Shown: piece by piece, positions 58,901-64,000 of the stretch
How positions within the stretch are numbered: position 1 is the first letter of the stretch
Layout: every line of letters begins with the position of its first letter
DNA from: Megalobrama amblycephala
Taxonomy: Eukaryota > Chordata > Actinopteri > Cypriniformes > Xenocyprididae
Assembly (NCBI RefSeq): GCF_018812025.1
Contig: NC_063049.1
Span: 15,147,734-15,211,733 of the forward strand
DNA: 64,000 bases
Direction of reading: 5' to 3'
Translations under genes and position numbers: made by a program
Notes under the pieces: model-generated
Seen by the model: the letters and a program-made list of their open reading frames with translations, nothing else
Told to the model about the DNA's origin: nothing
Database searches by the model: none

Positions 58901-60525
58901 CTTCAATTTAAATATATTTATTTCAGCTAGTTGCTAAGACATCTAATTTTTCCATCTAACACTTAGTTTTTAGCTTTTTCAGCTTTTTTCAATCAACAAA
59001 AACATTTTTAATTGCTTTAGTTTTAGTTAACAATAAGTTTGAATGTGTAAAAGCTGCTTCATATGATGCTAGAGAAGGCAGTCCCTCCCACTGAACTTTC
59101 ACCTAGTTCTGCATACGGAGCCGATCAGCCTGAGGAACATTCTGTGGAAGAGCGGAAAACCCCTCTTTGCCTCACACAACTACAATTCTAGGAAAACTGT
59201 GAAAATGAACTCTGAATCTCCATGCTGGTGCAGAAAGAAGCAAGATAGAAAGAGACTTACTCTTCTCAGGAGGGTTGAAACCTGGTTTTAGGCAGTTGAG
59301 GAACTCATCAAAGCTCAGTTTCCAGTCGGCATTCTCATCTGAGAGCTCAATAAGAGCGTCCACACAAAGGCTCCTGCAAGATATATGTGGGATCATTTGT
59401 ACATTCCTTTTAGGACAAAACATTTTATTCAGATGTGATCAAGAGGGCATTTCTGGAATTAAAAATACAGCTCTTATTTGTGTGTTTAATGCACTAACTG
59501 GCAGCTAACCAGTAGGACAGTGAAATGTTTTATTATCAGTGTTTGCAGAGTTTCCACTCTAGGTCATTCTGACCGACAGCTGGACACACATAAACTCCCA
59601 TAACCTTTACTGTCAGAGAAACAGGAAGAAGTTCTGTGTGAAAGAGATGATTATGGTGATTATAACTGTAGTGTAGGCTAGTGGTTAGGGATTTTTCACT
59701 CAAAAATTCTGTCCTCATTTAGACAAAAGGATACAATATCCTGGCTGCTGCTCTTTTGCATTCCACTGAACAGATGTCTAAATGTTGTTTTTCGACCAGC
59801 TTCCACAGAAGAAAAAAAGTTAAAGATCAGGAAATTTTTTACTAGAATAAATCCAAATTCAGACTTTTACATTTTCAGCTGACCACTGAAATGTGTGTAA
59901 TCAATGTGTGTAATATGTGAAAAGTGGGGTGTAATCCCCACTTTCCCCTCCCTCCATGTTGATAATACTAATTGTCAATGACAGACTTTTAAACTATTTG
60001 GTACCCCCATTCTTGCAAATTTGGTTATATCCTTGAATACCAACATATGTCACACTAGACACTAACATTCAGTGTCACATGATTCTTCAGAAATCATTCT
60101 AACATGCTGATTTGGGCTCAACAAACATTTATTATTATCACTGTTAAATTTTTTTTATTTTTTTTTGTGGAAACCATGATACTTTTTTCAGGATTCTTTG
60201 ATAAATAAAAAGCTCAAAAGAACAGCATTTATTTGAAATTCTGTAACATTTTTTTTTTACTGTCAGTTTTGAACAATTTAATGTTCACTACCTTGCTTGT
60301 ATAAAAGTATTAATTTCCTTCAAGGGAAAAAAACTGACACCAAAATTTTGATGGGTAATGTACATATTAATATATATTCTGTGAGTGTGACTATGTGTGT
60401 TTTAACCTGAGCAGACGGTTGTTCTCCTCTTCAACGTAAGAGTTCATCTGAACAGCGGTCTCATTGTGCTGAATGAACTTGAGCAGCTCTGCAGAATCCA
60501 GCTGAGAGTCTCCGTTATCATAATT
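52877..60525 (-). CDS. fstl1: fstl1 (follistatin-like 1), last five coding exons, 5' part outside the window
   Basis: Secreted SPARC/BM-40-family glycoprotein known as a modulator of BMP signalling and inflammation. Exons 60525-60407, 59373-59261, 58218-58108, 55487-55411 and 52918-52877 join in frame (phases 2, 1, 1, 0) with GT-AG borders and no stop. They encode the extracellular EF-hand pair ([17 protein letters not shown] and [19 protein letters not shown]), then a Cys-rich VWC-like module ([18 protein letters not shown]), a charged stretch and the end STKEV. The signal peptide, follistatin and Kazal exons are not in the window. The minus-strand order, followed by lrrc58 about 3.6 kb downstream, matches the human arrangement as I recall it. 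The a/b ohnolog is not resolved. Confidence 0.93.
53540..53640. repeat. ACTACCATTCAAAAGTTTG dispersed repeat
   Basis: ACACTACCATTCAAAAGTTT at 53,551 is a very common fish interspersed motif. Only a short piece is visible. Confidence 0.5.
53850..54650 (+). pseudogene. Probable decayed DIRS-type gag fragment
   Basis: Plus-strand conceptual reading with several frame changes gives [44 protein letters not shown] and [16 protein letters not shown]. The RVHTP block followed by a P-x-V-E segment resembles the central part of fish DIRS gag. A later open frame (54373-54651) is Arg/Ser-rich and unassigned. No terminal repeats were found. It lies in the last fstl1 intron. The identification is tentative. 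Confidence 0.4.
55046..55290. repeat. Dispersed repeat, copy 3 of 4
   Basis: TAAGCTCACCAAGGCTGCAT followed by CCTGTGATGGCAAAGCTGAA and ATTTTTTTTTGTCGAAACCG. Same family as 44440-44640. Confidence 0.78.
55411..55487 (-). CDS. fstl1: fstl1 second-last exon
   Basis: Acceptor AAAAGCCCAG, donor CATCAG|GTCAGC. 77 bases encode (V)[20 protein letters not shown] and LNKHQ. Confidence 0.92.
55893..56569. mobile_element. TTAA-flanked element with AGGTCCCGTTTTTCGTG termini
   Basis: Termini AGGTCCCGTTTTTCGTG and CACGAAGAACGGGACCT are inverted with one mismatch. TTAA occurs at 55889-55892 and 56570-56573. Non-coding. Confidence 0.85.
56578..57969 (-). mobile_element. Tc1-like transposon, ~212-bp inverted repeats (fourth family)
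   Basis: Ends CAGTGCTCAGCGTAAATGAG and its exact complement, flanked by TA (56576-56577 and 57970-57971). Each inverted repeat contains the motif ATGAGTACACCCC at its outer and inner ends, an IR/DR layout. Arms are about 95 percent alike by eye, so it is younger than its decayed transposase suggests, or it spread as a deleted copy. Confidence 0.9.
56812..57607 (-). pseudogene. Tc1-like transposase relic lacking the first catalytic segment
   Basis: Starts [20 protein letters not shown], with an HTH region ([19 protein letters not shown]). A shift near 57,450-57,470 leads to the Thr/Ser/Arg-rich linker ([20 protein letters not shown]). After [11 protein letters not shown] the text jumps near 57,190 to [17 protein letters not shown], so the LWSDE segment is missing. 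[18 protein letters not shown] keeps the second Asp. After another shift [16 protein letters not shown] keeps the Glu. It ends HTKY at 56812. Inactive by internal deletion. Confidence 0.85.
58108..58218 (-). CDS. fstl1: fstl1 exon encoding the VWC-like module
   Basis: Acceptor TATTACAG, donor TGATG|GTGAGT. 36 whole codons plus split ends, with Cys-rich [20 protein letters not shown]. Confidence 0.93.
58219..59260. other. fstl1 intron, AT-rich
   Basis: About 58,780-59,030 is a T-rich degenerate tract (TTTTAGCTTTTTT-type). No repeat pair or exon seen. Confidence 0.5.
59261..59373 (-). CDS. fstl1: fstl1 exon encoding the second EF-hand
   Basis: Acceptor ATCTTGCAG, donor GAAGA|GTAAGTC. Encodes [20 protein letters not shown], then [12 protein letters not shown] and NPPEK. 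Confidence 0.93.
59374..60059. other. fstl1 intron, nothing recognised
   Basis: No gene or clear repeat. Confidence 0.45.
60060..60260. repeat. Dispersed repeat, copy 4 of 4
   Basis: CAGTGTCACATGATTCTTCA with TTTTTTTTTTGTGGAAACCA. Shorter and more diverged than the copies at 44440 and 55046. Confidence 0.7.
60407..60525 (-). CDS. fstl1: fstl1 exon encoding the first EF-hand
   Basis: Acceptor CTTCTTGTAG, donor CTCAG|GTTAAAA. Encodes [20 protein letters not shown], then [19 protein letters not shown]. First fstl1 exon inside the window. Confidence 0.93.
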
Positions 60526-61547
60526 CTACAAGAAGCATAAGAGCATATTGAAAATCAGTAGGGCATTTCACACTACAAATAGTTAACCAGGGTCATTCTA
60601 AACCCTGGGTTGTCTTGCTTCATGTTCACTCACCCAGGGTTAACAATTAATTCTGGTATTCATAAATTGACATTTCACACAGTACATTCCTAAACCCTGG
60701 GTTCACGTTATTATTTGCAGTGTCAGTGTCACTGATTGGATGAACACAGTATGAGACTCTATTGCTTCGTATTGCCGACTGAACTATCAAGCTTATACTG
60801 AATGGACTTTTTTTGGACTATAAAAGGTAAGAATGAAGCGTTTTCCTCTTCACTCCAATTGCCACATTTGCTGTCACCATTTGACATTGTCACCTCAAAT
60901 GCTGAAACAACTGTTTGTATACAACACACAGTGTTTCCGCTACTGTCCAAAGCATGATGATATGATATCGGCTATCGGTTGCGAAGCATCTAGTTGTAAC
61001 TTTCTAATACCTCATTGTTTCACAGTGCACAAGTTTGGCCCCATAATGTGGGGTTAATACTCTAAAACCAATGCTAACCCTGTTCTGAAACAGGGTTAAA
61101 AGCAGTGCAGTTTATGTCAGACTGTATGACAATCAAGACGCATTAAAAATGGACGCGTGCATGAAAACTTGTCTGGAGTTTTACATCATCAACCCACACA
61201 CATTCGGTGACTTTGAGCTGCATTACACACGGGACTGAAATGGTGGCTAACAAAGGCATCTCTAGCGTTAATTTTTATCATGGCTTGTCTTGAAAAACAA
61301 AGACAATTTGACGTTTGTTGTAGGAGAAGTCAAACTTCAGGACTGTGCGCCTAATCTTCTGACACTGCCAGAATTTCGCCGGAGGAAAAATTTGATTGCA
61401 ACGGTCATTAATCAGCTGTCGGTGAACATGTCAAACTAGCGATCAAAGACTACAGATTAGCCTAGGATTACAGGAATCTTTTAGGATTCTCAAAATTTGT
61501 CTCAGACAACCAAATCGTGGCCAAAATCATACAGTGTGCCCCTAGTG
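60526..61547. other. fstl1 intron, possible AACCCTGGGTT repeat
   Basis: CTAAACCCTGGG and CCCAGGGTTAAC motifs repeat at 60,570-60,720, and AACCCTGTTCTGAAACAGGG forms a small hairpin near 61,078. No upstream fstl1 exon was found here. Confidence 0.4.
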
Positions 61548-61551
61548 TTAA

Positions 61552-63876
61552 AGGTGCCGTAGACTGTCTTTTCAAAAGACAGAATATAAGTCTAAGGTGT
61601 CCCCTGAATGTGTCTGTGAAGTTTCAGCTCAAAATACCCCATAGATTTTTTTTAATTAATTTTTTTAACTGCCTATTTTGGGGCATCATTAACTATGCGC
61701 AGATTCAGGCTGCGCGGCCCCTTTAAATCTCTCGCTCCCTGCCCTCCCAAGCTCTCGACTATAAGTGCAGTTATACAGTGCATAAACAAAGTTCACACAG
61801 CTAATATAACCCTCAAATGGATCTTTACAAGATGTTCGTCATGCATGCTGCATGCATGGATCCGATCATGTGAGTATAGTATTTATTTGGATGTTTACAT
61901 TTGATTCTGAAAGAGTTTGATAGTGCTCTGTGGCTAAAGCTAACATTACACACTGTTGGAGAGATTTATAAAGAATGAAGTTGTGTTTATGAATTATACA
62001 GACTGCAAGTGTTTAAAAATGAAAATAGCGACGGCTCTTGTCTCCGCAAATACAGTAATAAACGATGGTAACTTTAACCACATTTAACAGTACATTAGAA
62101 ACATGCTAACGAAACATTTAGAAAGACAATTTACAAATATCACTAATAATATCATGATATCATTGATCATGTCAGTTATTATGACTCCATCTGCCATTTT
62201 TCGCTATTGTTCTTGCTTGCTTACCTAGTCTGATGATTCAGCTGTGCACAGATCCAGACGTTAATACTGGCTTGTGTAATGCCTTGAACATGGGCTGGCA
62301 TATGCAAATATTGGGGGCGTACATATTAACCCTCTGGAGTCTGAGGCTGATTTGGGGCCTGGAGAAGTTTTGACATGCCCTGACATTTGTGCTTTTTTCA
62401 GTTGTTCATAAACATATTAATGACACAAGTGTCATTACACTGTATTCAGCACAAACTAGGCTACCATAATATGTGAGGAACATGTGTGTACATGTTTGTG
62501 TTTTTGAAGGAATAACGTTTATGCGTGGTTACTGAAAAAACAAAAAACTTAAGTCACTGATATAAGGCCAATAAAAGTATATTAAATCTGTGTTCACAAG
62601 ACTTTTGGGTATTGAAGGTTGTAGACTAGAGTTTTTGCTTCAAAATTATGTAAAAATTATGCTGACTACTCTTTCATTTATAACAATATACTGATTTAGT
62701 TTTTGTAAGACACTTTTTGCCAAGAAACACGGTATGCGAGGAGGCGTGAATCTCCATGAATAATGGCTCATTCTCACCTGTGAAGACAAAAGAATTGAAT
62801 AGTAATGACCTGAAAAGACTTGCATATTAATGAGGCATTTCAGTCAGGTAGGCTGTGAAAAAAAACTTCTGTGATGTCTCAAGCTCATCATGGTATATGA
62901 AACATACAGAAAAATTTTATTACAATATAAAATAATGGTTTTATATTATACTTTAAAATATAATGTATTTCTGTGATGCAAAGAGTCTGAATATAGGCTT
63001 TTAGTTTAAAAGCATGCACATTTGGAGAAATATAGGATTCTCATATGTTTATGTCAATTTTCTATACAGAGGAGTTATTTTTTATTTAATATTCATTGTT
63101 ATCTCTATGAGCGCTGGTGTTTGCAATTCATACTGCAGCCGGAGGGCGCTCTGTGCATTTTAGTCCACAAATTCACCTAAGAAGAAGATGATATTCCATG
63201 AATGGTGTTTACCAATTCATACTACAGCCGGAGGGCGCTAAAGAAACAAAAACTCACTTAAAACTTATCAATAGAAGAAAACAAACAGGAATTTACTGAA
63301 TGTCTTCCAGAGATCGCTAACCATGGCTTTTTCGTCCAGATAAACAATTTTCAAGGCAATAAATACACGATTGAGATGATGAATGCATGTGTTGTCTCTG
63401 AATTTGCCTGTGAATAGCGCTGGCTCCGTGGGTGTGGCCGCATTAGTGGGTAATGAGCTGAATCACGGACTTCTGACATGGCTCTCTTTTCATACAGATT
63501 ACATAAACACAGAATGATTGTTTCCGATTTGACTTGCACGATTTAAAACCTGACATTTCAACGTTTTGTTAGACATAAGTATGAATTTTTTGTGATTAGT
63601 ATTCACTAAGTTACACTTCATTTTCTGAAAATGCGAAACCTGCAAAACACGCCGGCGCGTTTTTAGACCTCAGAGTGTTAATGATCCCGACTGTTACGTA
63701 ACAGTCGGTGTTAGGTTGAGATTCGCCTGTTTTCCGGAGGTCTTTTAAAAAAATGAGATTTATATAAGAAGGAGGAAGCAATGGAGTTTGAAACTCAACT
63801 TACGTCTTTTCCATGTACTGAACTCTTGTTATTCAACTATGCCGAGGTAAATTCAATTTTTGATTCTAGGGCACCT
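61552..63876. mobile_element. TTAA-flanked element, interrupted sister of 21951-22903
   Basis: Starts AGGTGCCGTAGACTG and ends GATTCTAGGGCACCT, with TTAA at 61548-61551 and 63877-63880. Closely similar to 21951-22903 over its length apart from the insert at 62330-63677. Confidence 0.9.
62330..63677. mobile_element. 1,348-bp insertion with TTAA target duplication
   Basis: Ends CCCTCTGGAGTCTGAGGC and complement of ...AGACCTCAGAGTG are inverted, with TTAA on each side (62326-62329 and 63678-63681). The uninterrupted sister at 22705-22708 has a single TTAA at this point. A near-duplicate of ATACTACAGCCGGAGGGCGC occurs at about 63,131 and 63,220. Non-coding. Confidence 0.9.
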
Positions 63877-63898
63877 TTAAGATCAGACAAACAGTTAC

Positions 63899-63914
63899 GA
63901 TATATATATATATA
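63899..63914. repeat. Short (TA)n run
   Basis: TATATATATATATATA-type run at the window edge. Confidence 0.75.
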
Positions 63915-64000
63915 ATTCAACTTAATTTAATTAACTTTTACATTTTAATTCACAAACTAAAATAATTACAATTCATTTTTACTACAATTAATTAAATGTT

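Overview
The window is vertebrate nuclear DNA, most likely from a cyprinid fish (carp, goldfish or zebrafish group). Evidence: two split genes with GT-AG introns that match vertebrate fstl1 and lrrc58, in the same order and strand as I recall for the human FSTL1-LRRC58 pair. The rest is AT-rich and packed with teleost transposon families (Tc1-like, TTAA-flanked non-autonomous, Harbinger-like, DIRS). Species and a/b ohnolog identity cannot be fixed from the sequence alone. I see no rRNA, tRNA, CRISPR or bacterial-type operon.

Layout. 1-24,900: intergenic. It holds two opposed relics of one Tc1 family (1631-3175 and 3917-5470), a palindromic MITE (5933-6266), nested inverted-repeat elements (8224-9491; 9621-11744 with an insert at 10043-11346; 14253-16114 with a Tc1 insert at 14591-15766) and several TTAA-flanked elements (16938-18497, 19974-21619, 21951-22903). 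24,924-30,420: a TTAA-type element split by a 5.1-kb DIRS tyrosine-recombinase retrotransposon (25077-30196, minus strand). The DIRS copy keeps its inverted terminal repeats and internal complementary region, but its gag and RT/RNase H/recombinase genes are broken. 30,447-33,165: MITEs and an unclassified 674-bp insertion.

34,638-49,317 (minus): lrrc58, four coding exons. Exon 3 lacks one base relative to the frame demanded by its neighbours, which gives an early stop. This is either a decaying ohnolog or a sequence error. Its introns hold a 1.4-kb minisatellite (intron 3), a three-level transposon nest (intron 2) and a duplicated transposon block (intron 1).

51,180-60,525 (minus): the 3' part of fstl1. 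The last five coding exons and the 3' UTR are intact; the exons for the signal peptide and follistatin/Kazal domains lie beyond the right edge. Its introns carry a fourth Tc1-like relic (56578-57969), a likely decayed DIRS-type gag fragment (about 53,850-54,650) and a TTAA element (61552-63876) that contains a second TTAA element (62330-63677). The uninterrupted sister copy at 21951-22903 records the empty site of that insertion.

The only host genes seen are lrrc58 and fstl1. I found no previously undescribed multi-gene system. The strongest leads are the lrrc58 frameshift, the structural completeness of the DIRS ends, the minisatellite and the internal empty-site record.
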